Part shown: piece after piece, positions 6,868 to 13,936 of the stretch
How positions within the stretch are numbered: the first letter of the stretch is position 1
How the letters are laid out: each line of letters begins with the position of its first letter
DNA from: an uncultured Prevotella sp.
GTDB taxonomy: Bacteria > Bacteroidota > Bacteroidia > Bacteroidales > Bacteroidaceae
NCBI GenBank assembly: GCA_900553965.1
Contig: USFX01000046.1
Location: 1-14,633, forward strand
Direction: 5' to 3'
DNA: 14,633 nucleotides
Program-made: the position numbers and the translations under genes
Notes under the pieces: generated by a model
Told to the model about the DNA's origin: nothing
Seen by the model: only the letters and a program-made list of their open reading frames with translations
Databases searched by the model: none

Positions 6868-6942
6868 AAAACGGGCATGACCGAAGAATTGCCACATTGC
6901 CTTCTTCAGAGGCTACGGCAGTTCTCCGGTCATGCTCGTTTT
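6868..6942 (-). terminator. Long hairpin terminator after the FucO-like gene
   Basis: Two 26-base arms, 6868-6893 and 6917-6942, pair at 23 positions. Some of the three mismatches are G-T wobbles. The 23-base loop holds a further 4-bp GCCT/AGGC stem. On the minus strand the stem ends in GTTTTCGTTTG, a suitable T-rich tail. It begins 24 bases after the dehydrogenase stop at 6967. Confidence 0.85.
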
Positions 6943-6966
6943 GCTTATCTATTCCCTGTTCCTGTC

Positions 6967-8121
6967 TTACAGAATGGACTTATAGATATTGATGATGTCT
7001 TCCTTTGTTACCTCGCGCGGGTTGCCGGGAGTGCAGACGTCGTTGATGGCCTGTTCGGCGAGAGCGGGGATGTCGGCCTCGTTGATGCCCAGCTCGCTGA
7101 GGTGCTCGGGGATACCGACGATACGTGAGAGGTTTGCAATCTCGTCGCATGCGGCTTCCACAGCCTCGTCAACGGTCATGCCGTCCTTGTAGACACCGCA
7201 AGCCTTGGCAATTTCCACATATTTCTCCTTTGCGGCGGGAGCGTTGAAGCGCATCACTGTCGGCAGGAGGATGGCGCATGCCACACCGTGGGGAACGTCA
7301 TGCAGGGCGCTCATCGGGTGAGCCATGCCGTGGTCAACGCCGAGACCGACGTTTGAGAATGCCATACCGGCGATATACTGAGCTACGGCCATACCGTTGC
7401 GTCCCTCGGGATTGGTCGGGTCGTTGACGGCGATGGGCAGATACTTGTGTATCATTTCGATGGCCTTGATCTCAAACATGTCGCTCATCTCCCATGCAGC
7501 CTTTGTGATATAACCTTCGATGGCGTGGGTCATGGCGTCCATACCGGTCGAAGCAGTGAGTCCCTTGGGCAGGGAGTACATCAGCTCGGCGTCAACGATG
7601 GCGACGGCGGGGATGTCGTTGGGATCCACGCAGACCATCTTTTTCTGATTCTGCTCGTCGATGATGACATAGTTTATCGTCGTCTCGGCAGCCGTTCCGG
7701 CCGTCGTGGGCAGCGCGATGATGGGCAGACTCTTCTTCTTTGTGTCTGCCACGCCCTCAAGCGAAACGATGTCGGAGAACTCGGGGTTGTTGCAGACGAT
7801 GCCGATTCCCTTTGCCGTGTCCATGGCAGAGCCACCGCCGATAGCAACGATGAAGTCTGCGCCGGACTTCTTGCAAGCCTCGATTCCGTCCTTGACGTTT
7901 GTCACCGTGGGGTTGGGCTTGACATCATCGAATATGTCGTATGCGATTCCGGCCTCATCCAATACGTCGAGTACCATCTTTGCCACACCGAACTTCATCA
8001 GTCCTTTGTCCGTTACGACCAGTGCTTTCTTATATCCGAAACGGGCCACTACTCCCGGGAGTTCCTTGCGCGCTCCAGGGCCGAAGTATGAAACTTCATT
8101 CAAAATAAATCTGTTTACCAT
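6967..8121 (-). CDS. fucO: Iron-containing alcohol dehydrogenase, lactaldehyde reductase (FucO) type
   Basis: This group III alcohol dehydrogenase of 384 residues matches E. coli FucO (about 382) along its whole length. Shared blocks include NRFILNEVSYFGPGA, VTDKGL, PNPTVTNVKDG, VAIGGGSAMDT (92-102, nucleotide binding), PTTAGTAAETTINYVI (138-153), CVDPNDIP, DAMTHAIEGYIT and FSNVGLGVDHGMAHP. The iron ligands appear to be Asp195, His199, His264 and His278, equivalent to FucO 196, 200, 263 and 277. FucO reduces L-lactaldehyde from fucose or rhamnose breakdown to 1,2-propanediol with NADH. Here no fucose or rhamnose genes are adjacent, so a general fermentative aldehyde/alcohol role is also possible. 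It has its own -7 box and terminator and looks monocistronic. Confidence 0.93.
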   Translation of the reverse strand: MVNRFILNEVSYFGPGARKELPGVVARFGYKKALVVTDKGLMKFGVAKMVLDVLDEAGIAYDIFDDVKPNPTVTNVKDGIEACKKSGADFIVAIGGGSAMDTAKGIGIVCNNPEFSDIVSLEGVADTKKKSLPIIALPTTAGTAAETTINYVIIDEQNQKKMVCVDPNDIPAVAIVDAELMYSLPKGLTASTGMDAMTHAIEGYITKAAWEMSDMFEIKAIEMIHKYLPIAVNDPTNPEGRNGMAVAQYIAGMAFSNVGLGVDHGMAHPMSALHDVPHGVACAILLPTVMRFNAPAAKEKYVEIAKACGVYKDGMTVDEAVEAACDEIANLSRIVGIPEHLSELGINEADIPALAEQAINDVCTPGNPREVTKEDIINIYKSIL

Positions 8122-8154
8122 GTATTTGTTCTATTTGATTAGTAATAACTATTG

Positions 8155-8162
8155 CAAAGATA
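8155..8162 (-). promoter_or_regulatory. Bacteroidetes -7 box for the fucO-like gene
   Basis: The minus strand reads TATCTTTG, matching TAnnTTTG, and ends 33 bases before the ATG at 8121. A clear -33 TTG is missing at the expected distance. Confidence 0.6.
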
Positions 8163-8269
8163 GGCATAATTTTTCATATTATGCGATAATGTGCTGATTT
8201 ATTTGTATTGCAGCCAGCCAAGCAGCATCAACGCGACTACGGGATAAACCGAAAAACCTTTCATATCTC

Positions 8270-8317
8270 TAAACGTATGAATCGGAATGTCAAACAACAT
8301 TCCGATTCATGCGTTTA
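8270..8317 (-). terminator. Hairpin terminator downstream of the YeiH-like gene
   Basis: A 21-bp stem (8270-8290 with 8297-8317) closes a 6-base loop (CAAACA), with a single T-G wobble. It lies 48 bases past the YeiH-like stop at 8366. A smaller 9-bp hairpin (TGTTTCTTC at 8318-8326, GAAGAAACA at 8334-8342) sits between it and the stop. The minus-strand tail is only weakly T-rich. Confidence 0.75.
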
Positions 8318-8365
8318 TGTTTCTTCCCGGACAGAAGAAACACATGTCACCTATTTTATATTATG

Positions 8366-9406
8366 TCAGAACATCGGCACTACATATTTGGCCATCAGAT
8401 AGCCGGCAGTCATGAGCCACAGAAATAGAATGAAAGCCAAGACAAACGGTTTGAGACCGGCCTTCTTGAACTTCTCGATGCTCGTTTCAGCTCCGAGGGC
8501 GGTCATGGCCATGGTGAGCAGGAAAGTGTCGAAAGTGTTGATGAAGTCGACAAGCTCCGTTGGAAGCAGGTCGAGGGAGTTGAAACCGATGACGACAAGG
8601 AAGAGAATGGCGAACCAGGGAATGGAGATTTTGCCTCCGTCAGTCTCCTGTTTGCCCATTCCGGCCTTCACGGCGGCACGGGCCACGCTGTAGCTGAGAA
8701 CCAGCAGTACGGGCACGAGCATCATCACACGTATCATCTTGACGATGATGGCCGAGTTAGATACCACCGGTCCCATGGCATTGCCCGCACCTACGGCATG
8801 GGCAACCTCGTGTATCGTCGAACCGGTGAATATGCCCATGGCCTCCGGTGAAAGGTCGATGACGCCGCTGCGGTAGAGCGCGGGATAGAGGAACATGGCC
8901 AGCGTGCCGAAGATGACCACCGTAGCCACGGCCACGGCCGTCTTGTATGGCTTTGTCCTTATGGCCGACTCAGCGCCGAGAACCGCCGCTGCTCCGCATA
9001 TTCCGCTGCCGACGGAGGTCAGCAGGGCTATGTCACGATCCATTTTCAGCAGACGGCCGATAATGATTCCGCCGCAGATTGTTGTCGTGACGATGACGGC
9101 GTCAATGCACACCGCCGACAGGCCCACGGCCGTGACGTCCTGGAAAGTGAGCCTGAAACCATAGAGAATGATGCCGATGCGCAATATGCGCTTGGAGCAG
9201 AAGAGGATTCCGGGCACCCATGTCTCGGGAAGATTGTTGCGCAAACTGTTGGCGTAAAGCATGCCGAGGATTATGCCGACAATCATCGGACTCAGTGACA
9301 GGCTCTTCACCATGTTCATGTCGCCGATATAGAACGCGGCACATGAAAAGAGCGTGATGAGAAGTATTCCGTGAAGCATGCTGCTCCTGTTCTCTGATAG
9401 TTTCAT
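8366..9406 (-). CDS. YeiH/UPF0324 family putative sulfate exporter
   Basis: This is an inner-membrane protein of 346 residues, close to E. coli YeiH (about 349), with roughly ten hydrophobic segments. The family hallmarks are GSGICGAAAV (133-142), GSTIHEVAHAVGAG (195-208) and KMIRVMMLVP (223-232). The early LSPMIVGIILGMLYAN block also fits. The family (Cons_hypoth698) is annotated as a sulfate or sulfonate export transporter, but for most members the substrate is unproven. No LysR-type regulator is adjacent, unlike yeiH in E. coli. The gene follows mntP by 56 bases on the same strand with no TAnnTTTG box between. Co-transcription with mntP is therefore plausible. It ends at two hairpins. Confidence 0.9.
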   Translation of the reverse strand: MKLSENRSSMLHGILLITLFSCAAFYIGDMNMVKSLSLSPMIVGIILGMLYANSLRNNLPETWVPGILFCSKRILRIGIILYGFRLTFQDVTAVGLSAVCIDAVIVTTTICGGIIIGRLLKMDRDIALLTSVGSGICGAAAVLGAESAIRTKPYKTAVAVATVVIFGTLAMFLYPALYRSGVIDLSPEAMGIFTGSTIHEVAHAVGAGNAMGPVVSNSAIIVKMIRVMMLVPVLLVLSYSVARAAVKAGMGKQETDGGKISIPWFAILFLVVIGFNSLDLLPTELVDFINTFDTFLLTMAMTALGAETSIEKFKKAGLKPFVLAFILFLWLMTAGYLMAKYVVPMF

Positions 9407-9462
9407 CTGTTATGTATCTTAAATTAACGTTCTACTGTATCTATCTGTATCGTAATATGTTA

Positions 9463-10038
9463 TCACTCCATAAGATGGTTCACGAGAACCTTCACTCCTA
9501 TGAGTATCAGGATTATTCCGCCGACGAGTTCAGGACGCAGTCGGCGGGATATTGCACGTCCGCAACGCACGCCGAGCACGCTTCCGACCACACCGAAAAG
9601 GAACGATACTGCGCCTATGACGGTCAGCGGGACAGCCAGTTGCGAGCATCTCGAATATCCGAGACAGGCAAATGAAATTCCGATGGCGAGAGCGTCGATG
9701 CTGGTAGCCACGGCTAAATAGAGCTGGGTGCTGAGCCGTGTGGGAGAGAAATGGATTTCTTCCTCCGGTCCGAGGGCTTCCTTGACCATCCGCCCGCCGA
9801 TGAAAGCGAGCAGACCAAAGGCAATCCAATGGTCTATGGACTCGATATAGACACTGAAGTAGTTTGCGCCGAGCCATCCGAGGAGTGGCATTATGGCCTG
9901 AAACAGGCCGAACAATACGCTCATTCTCAATATCACTGGCCATTCGCATCGCCGCATGATCACACCGCTGACTATGGATATTGTAAAGCAGTCCATAGCC
10001 AAGGCGATTGCAAGAAATATAATATCAAAAAGACTCAT
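9463..10038 (-). CDS. mntP: Manganese efflux pump MntP (YebN)
   Basis: MntP exports Mn2+ across the inner membrane and protects against manganese excess. The 191-residue protein has six hydrophobic segments in two related halves. Family motifs are ALAMDCFTISI (12-22, Asp16) and SIDALAIGISFA (113-124, Asp115), the two internally repeated acidic motifs. GLFQAIMPLLGW (44-55), GGRMVKEALGPEEE (81-94) and GGIILILIGVKVLVNHL at the C-terminus also match. The start is fixed by the first transmembrane helix. A -7 box ends only 10 bases before this ATG, so the leader would be very short. That leaves no room for the yybP-ykoY manganese riboswitch that often controls this gene elsewhere. Confidence 0.95.
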   Translation of the reverse strand: MSLFDIIFLAIALAMDCFTISIVSGVIMRRCEWPVILRMSVLFGLFQAIMPLLGWLGANYFSVYIESIDHWIAFGLLAFIGGRMVKEALGPEEEIHFSPTRLSTQLYLAVATSIDALAIGISFACLGYSRCSQLAVPLTVIGAVSFLFGVVGSVLGVRCGRAISRRLRPELVGGIILILIGVKVLVNHLME

Positions 10039-10048
10039 AATCAGGATG

Positions 10049-10056
10049 CAAAGGTA
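10049..10056 (-). promoter_or_regulatory. Bacteroidetes -7 box for mntP
   Basis: The minus strand reads TACCTTTG, the same octamer as at the dipeptidase promoter. It ends 10 bases before the mntP ATG at 10038, so the predicted leader is only about 5-8 bases. A loose TTTAC on the minus strand at 10083-10079 is about 22 bases upstream. Confidence 0.6.
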
Positions 10057-10321
10057 GTAAAATTTAAAACTATATGATGTAAATGACAGGCAAATTTTGA
10101 TTCAGACATAAAAAAGTTGTGCAGTTCTAGTTGTCATCCCGTTGTTCACCCGTGACTTCAGCACATGCAAATGCCGTTATCATGTTATTCCTGGCAACAC
10201 CCTCCAATATGAGATAATGGATATGCAATATATATGTCACGATGGCTGAATATTACTCTGAAACAAGTTTACTTTAACGAAGGTTAATTCGCTCCCGATG
10301 TCTAATTCCCGTACAACGACG
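10057..10321. other. Gene-free AT-rich spacer
   Basis: This is the first part of the 758-base gap between mntP and the RND pump gene. I find no open reading frame with recognisable content, no stable hairpin and no tRNA-like fold. It may hold upstream control sites for mntP, but none is visible. Confidence 0.5.
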
Positions 10322-10351
10322 CAAAATAGCGCATTTTTGTGCAAAAATAGA
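10322..10351 (+). repeat. Left copy of a ~30-base direct repeat flanking the GC-rich element
   Basis: This copy shares CAAAA, GCG, TTTTTGTG and ATAGA in order with 10587-10615 (about 24 of 30 aligned positions by eye). Bases 10342-10349 also form a minus-strand TATTTTTG, a -7-like octamer with no gene close behind it. Confidence 0.45.
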
Positions 10352-10367
10352 ATGCACTGACAGTCAG
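10351..10367 (+). repeat. Left copy of a 17-base inverted repeat pair
   Basis: AATGCACTGACAGTCAG here is matched in inverted orientation at 10774-10790, differing only at the central base. It contains the palindromic core CTGAC-A-GTCAG. The pair brackets almost all of the remaining non-coding stretch, like the ends of a small element. Confidence 0.55.
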
Positions 10368-10403
10368 TAACTTACGCGCTGTTGTCTTTCCTCGACATTT
10401 CCG

Positions 10404-10522
10404 CCGCGAGCCGTAAGGGCCTCCCGAGGTTGCAACGGGGCCCTTATCGCACTGCAACGGGCGGCCCGTCGTCACCTGACGGCGCCCTTATTGCGCCCCA
10501 AGGAGGGCCTTACGGCTCGCGG
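10404..10522. repeat. GC-rich, strongly self-complementary element
   Basis: The outer arms are 10404-10424 and 10502-10522 (21 bases each, one mismatch; left arm begins CCGCGAGCCGTAAGG). They enclose 77 GC-rich bases with two TGCAACGGG copies (10431 and 10453) and two GCCCTTAT copies (10440 and 10485). An inner hairpin has GACGGCGCCC pairing back to GGGCG(GC)CCGTC across a 2-base bulge. Pairing continues imperfectly outside the arms (CGCTGTTGTCTTTCC on the left against GGAAAAAGACAGCG on the right). There is no open reading frame. The surroundings are AT-rich, so the segment stands out in composition. It could be a REP/MITE-like repeat or a structured RNA. No function is assigned. Confidence 0.7.
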
Positions 10523-10586
10523 TAGCGATGAAACGGTGATGGAAAAAGACAGCGGTTAACAGTCGTTAACTACTCGTTTGCGATTT

Positions 10587-10615
10587 CAAAAGTGCGTGTT
10601 TTTGTGAATAATAGA
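10587..10615 (+). repeat. Right copy of the ~30-base direct repeat
   Basis: This is the partner of 10322-10351, with the TTTTTGTG core conserved and the same ATAGA end. The two copies are 265 bases apart and enclose the GC-rich element. Confidence 0.45.
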
Positions 10616-10710
10616 GACATTTTCACGTTCTTTATTATTTGTAGCAGAGGTTTTGTTGTATGATTCGTGTGTCGTGGATGTCGTAATGGGGCCATGAGAG
10701 TGTAGCGATA

Positions 10711-10760
10711 TGATTCAAGCATAGCGTTCCTGCGGATGCCCGAACGCTATGCTTGAATCA
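10711..10760 (-). terminator. Hairpin at the end of the RND efflux operon
   Basis: A perfect 19-bp stem (TGATTCAAGCATAGCGTTC at 10711-10729, pairing with 10742-10760) has a 12-base loop. It lies 37 bases beyond the pump stop codon. The minus-strand tail (ATATCGC) lacks a T-run, so it may act as a 3' end stabiliser or a weak terminator. Confidence 0.7.
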
Positions 10761-10773
10761 ATTCATTTAAACC

Positions 10774-10790
10774 CTGACAGTCAGTGCATT
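10774..10790 (-). repeat. Right copy of the 17-base inverted repeat pair
   Basis: CTGACAGTCAGTGCATT is the inverted partner of 10351-10367, with one central difference. It sits 6 bases after the RND pump stop codon. Read directly, CTGACAGTCAGT is also shared with 10357-10368, because the core is a palindrome. Confidence 0.55.
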
Positions 10791-10796
10791 ACCTCC

Positions 10797-13700
10797 TCAT
10801 TTCCCTTGCCTCTGTCCTGGCAGGAAGCGTTCCTGAATGTATTGACAGGCGATGAAGAGCGAGGGAACGACGAACAGCAGTCCGGCCGTACCGAAGAGCA
10901 TACCGCCGACCGTTCCGACACCGACGGAGATATTTCCGTTGGCCCCTACTCCATGGGCGAACATCAGCGGGAGCATACCGAAAACCATTGTCATCGAGGT
11001 CATGAGAATCGGACGCAGACGGGCTTTGGCGGCTGACAGGGCGGCCGTGGTTATGGACATGCCCTGACTGCGGCGGTCGGAGGCATATTCCGTGAGGAGG
11101 ATGGCCGTCTTGGCAAGCAGTCCGATGAGCATGATGAGACCCGTCTGCATGTAGATGTTGTTCTCCAGTCCCCACAGTTTGGCGAACAGGAAGCTGCCCG
11201 CAAGTCCGAACGGGATTGAGAGAATGACGGCAAAGGGTATCATAAGGCTCTCGTACAGGGCACAGAGGATGAGATAGATGAACACGATACAGACGACGAA
11301 CACCATCGTTGTGGTTGAGCTGCCGGTGGAAGCCTCCTCGCGTGACATGCCGCCGAACTCATATCCGTAGCCTTCGGGCAGTGTCGACGCGGCCACTTCG
11401 CGGATGGCCTGTATGGCCTGACCGGAGCTGTAGCCGTCGGCCGGAACGCCGGAGACGCTGATGGCGGAGAAGAGGTTGAAGTGGGACAGGCTTTCAGAAC
11501 CGTAGACCCGTGTCAGCGTGAGATACTGTGAGATGGGAGACATCGCTCCGTCGCTGCCGCGCACGAAAAGATTGTCCAGAGCCTCCGTGTTGAGACGATA
11601 TTCCGGTGATGCCTGTACCATGACGCGATAGAGCTTGGTGAAGCGGTTGAGGTTGCTCGAATAGCTGCCGCCGACATATCCCGTCAGCGTGCTGAGCACG
11701 TCGGAGGGTGATACACCGTTGCGCTTGCACAGAGCGGCGTCAACTTCGACCATATATTGGGGATATTTCGTGTCGAACGTGGTATAGGCGCGTGAGATTT
11801 CCGGCCGGCGGTTCACCGCGTCGATGAAGGCGTTGGTGTATTTCTGCAGGTCGTCGACGCTGCCGCCCTTCTTGTCCTGCACGTAAAGCTCAAAACCGTT
11901 GCTCGTTCCGTAGCCGGAAATCATGGGCTGGGTGGAGACGCGGATGGACGCCGCCTTTATGCCGTCCGTGCGGCGGTAGATTTCATTCATGACCGAGTTG
12001 ACGTCGTCACCCTTTCCGGTGCGTTCGCTCCAGTTCTTCAGACGGATGGTGAACGAGCCGGCGGAGGCAGACTGGTTGTGCACGGCGTCCTTACCCGTTA
12101 TGCGCGAGTATATTTTTATCTGCGGGATGTCCCTGATGGCCGCCTCAATCTCGTCCATGATGCGGCCCGTCTCGTCGAGGTTTGTTCCGGCGGCAGTCTG
12201 GGCGTTGACATTGATGGTTCCCATGTCCTCCTGCGGCACGAGGCCGGTCTTCGTCGTGTTCAGCAGCACGACGAGGGCGACACACGCCACTGCGAGGCTG
12301 CCGAAAGCAACGGCCCTGTGGCGGAAGAGAAACGAGACACCGCTCATATATTTCTGGAGCACGTGGCGGAAGGAACGGTTGAAGGCGTAGTGGAAACGGT
12401 CGGAGAAGCCGGGTTTGCGGTTGTTCGCCTGACCGGCGCGCGGACGGAGGATTAGGGCACACAGGGCGGGACTGAGCGTCAGCGCGTTGAGCAGCGAGAT
12501 AGCGACGGCGACGGCCATCGTCAGTCCGAACTGGGTATAGAACGTGCCGGTCGTTCCGCCCATGAAGCTGACGGGAATGAAGACGGCCATGAAGACGATG
12601 GTCGTGGTCATCAGTGCCGAGGTCTGTCCGCCCATAGCCTCGACCGTAGCCTGATAGGCGGAGCGGCAACCCTCGTCGAAACGTGCCTGGACGGCTTCGA
12701 CAACGACGATGCTGTCGTCGACCACCGTACCGATGACCAGCACGAGGGCGAAGAGCGTCAGCAGATTGAGGCTGAAGCCGACGGCGTAGAGGAAGGCGAA
12801 CGTTCCGAGCAGCGAGACGATGATGGCCAGCGAGGGGATGAGCGTTGCGCGCAGGTCGTGGAGGAACAGATAGACCACGAGCACAACGAGCAGGATGGCG
12901 ACGACGAGCGTCTCGACGACGTTAGAGATGGAGGCGTCGAGGAAGTCTTTCGTGCTCGTGATGTCGGTCAGCACCATGCCCTTCGGCAGCGAGGCGGCGA
13001 GGTCAGCCTGAACGCGGTTCATCTCCTCGATGGTCTCGTTGGCGTTTGAGCTGGAGGTCTGTGCCGTCATGCAGTTGGCACCCGGATGACCGTTCGTCTG
13101 GCTCAGCATGTTGTAGTTCTCGGCTCCGAGTTCGACCTTCGCGACGTCGCTGAGCCGCAGCACGCTACCGTCAGGAAGCGACTTGATGACCATGTTGGCA
13201 TAGTCCTCCTCGTTTTCGTAGCGTCCGCGGTATTTGAGGACGTAGCGGAACGTGCTCTTCGATTCGGCTCCGAGCGTACCCGTGGGCGATTCTATGTTCT
13301 GTTCGTCGAGCACGGCCCTGATGTCAGACGGCATCAGACCGTATTGGGCCATCCGCTGCGGGTCGAGCCAGATACGCATGGAGTAGCTTGCACCCCAGAT
13401 GTTGACGTCCCCCACTCCAGCGATGCGCGAGAGTTGCGGCTCGATGTTTATCTTCAGATAGTTGGTCAGGAAGTTTGAGTCATACGAGTCGTCAGGCGAA
13501 TAGAGCGATATTGACTTCAGCGTGTTGCTCTGACGCTTGCGCACGGTGATTCCCGACTTCGTCACCTCGGCCGGCAGCAGTCCCTGGGCCGAGGCCACTC
13601 GGTTCTGGACGTTCACGACGGACATGTCAGCGTCCGTGCCCTGCTTGAAGTAGACGCAGATGGTGGCTGCGCCCGTGTTTGTGGCGGTCGAAGTCGTATA

Positions 13701-13931
13701 CATCATGTTCTCCACGCCGTTGAGCTGTTCCTCCAGCGGCGTGATGACGCTCTTCATGACGGTTTCGGCGTTTGCTCCGGTATATGTCGCCGAGACGCGC
13801 ACGGTAGGCGGGGCGATGTCGGGGAACTGTTCGATGGGGAGCTGGCTCAGTCCGATGAGCCCGACGATGATGATTGTCACGGAAATCACGCCCGACAGAA
13901 TCGGGCGGTCGATGAATGTCTTTACGTTCAT
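10797..13931 (-). CDS. RND multidrug efflux pump, AcrB/MexB (HAE-1) type inner-membrane subunit
   Basis: This 1044-residue proton-driven pump is close in length to AcrB (1049). It starts with the usual first helix (FIDRPILSGVISVTIIIVGL) and PIEQFPDIAPPTVRVSATYTGA. It carries the proton-relay residues Asp405-Asp406 (GTVVDDSIVVVEAV), Lys941 (GLLAKTAILLTEYA), Arg971 and Thr978 (RLRPILMTS). Two large periplasmic loops (about 40-335 and 565-870) and twelve membrane helices fit the family. Such trimers capture drugs, bile acids or dyes from the periplasm and inner membrane and pass them to an outer-membrane channel through an adaptor. The adaptor gene ends 5 bases upstream, so the two are one operon. 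Specificity cannot be read from sequence. No channel gene follows. Confidence 0.97.
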   Translation of the reverse strand: MNVKTFIDRPILSGVISVTIIIVGLIGLSQLPIEQFPDIAPPTVRVSATYTGANAETVMKSVITPLEEQLNGVENMMYTTSTATNTGAATICVYFKQGTDADMSVVNVQNRVASAQGLLPAEVTKSGITVRKRQSNTLKSISLYSPDDSYDSNFLTNYLKINIEPQLSRIAGVGDVNIWGASYSMRIWLDPQRMAQYGLMPSDIRAVLDEQNIESPTGTLGAESKSTFRYVLKYRGRYENEEDYANMVIKSLPDGSVLRLSDVAKVELGAENYNMLSQTNGHPGANCMTAQTSSSNANETIEEMNRVQADLAASLPKGMVLTDITSTKDFLDASISNVVETLVVAILLVVLVVYLFLHDLRATLIPSLAIIVSLLGTFAFLYAVGFSLNLLTLFALVLVIGTVVDDSIVVVEAVQARFDEGCRSAYQATVEAMGGQTSALMTTTIVFMAVFIPVSFMGGTTGTFYTQFGLTMAVAVAISLLNALTLSPALCALILRPRAGQANNRKPGFSDRFHYAFNRSFRHVLQKYMSGVSFLFRHRAVAFGSLAVACVALVVLLNTTKTGLVPQEDMGTINVNAQTAAGTNLDETGRIMDEIEAAIRDIPQIKIYSRITGKDAVHNQSASAGSFTIRLKNWSERTGKGDDVNSVMNEIYRRTDGIKAASIRVSTQPMISGYGTSNGFELYVQDKKGGSVDDLQKYTNAFIDAVNRRPEISRAYTTFDTKYPQYMVEVDAALCKRNGVSPSDVLSTLTGYVGGSYSSNLNRFTKLYRVMVQASPEYRLNTEALDNLFVRGSDGAMSPISQYLTLTRVYGSESLSHFNLFSAISVSGVPADGYSSGQAIQAIREVAASTLPEGYGYEFGGMSREEASTGSSTTTMVFVVCIVFIYLILCALYESLMIPFAVILSIPFGLAGSFLFAKLWGLENNIYMQTGLIMLIGLLAKTAILLTEYASDRRSQGMSITTAALSAAKARLRPILMTSMTMVFGMLPLMFAHGVGANGNISVGVGTVGGMLFGTAGLLFVVPSLFIACQYIQERFLPGQRQGK

Positions 13932-13936
13932 GGCGC

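Noticed and set aside
6758..6895. 46-codon N-terminal extension of the C69 dipeptidase
   Set aside because: It runs through the -33/-7 promoter at 6790-6821 and would bury the signal peptide. The ATG at 6757 gives a normal signal sequence.
7447..8091. Long plus-strand frame (214 codons) opposite the fucO-like gene
   Set aside because: It is antisense to a strongly conserved enzyme, shows no domain and is rich in His/Arg/Cys, as expected of a shadow frame.
10039..10120. yybP-ykoY manganese riboswitch upstream of mntP
   Set aside because: The -7 box leaves only a few leader bases, and no matching conserved structure was seen upstream.
10404..10522. Possible integron attC site or tRNA/rRNA fragment
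   Set aside because: There is no integrase or cassette gene, no core-site pair was recognised, and no tRNA cloverleaf or conserved rRNA sequence is visible.
12145..12669. Minus-strand frame of 174 codons inside the RND pump gene
   Set aside because: It is an out-of-frame reading of the pump gene with low-complexity Arg/Pro/His-rich content.
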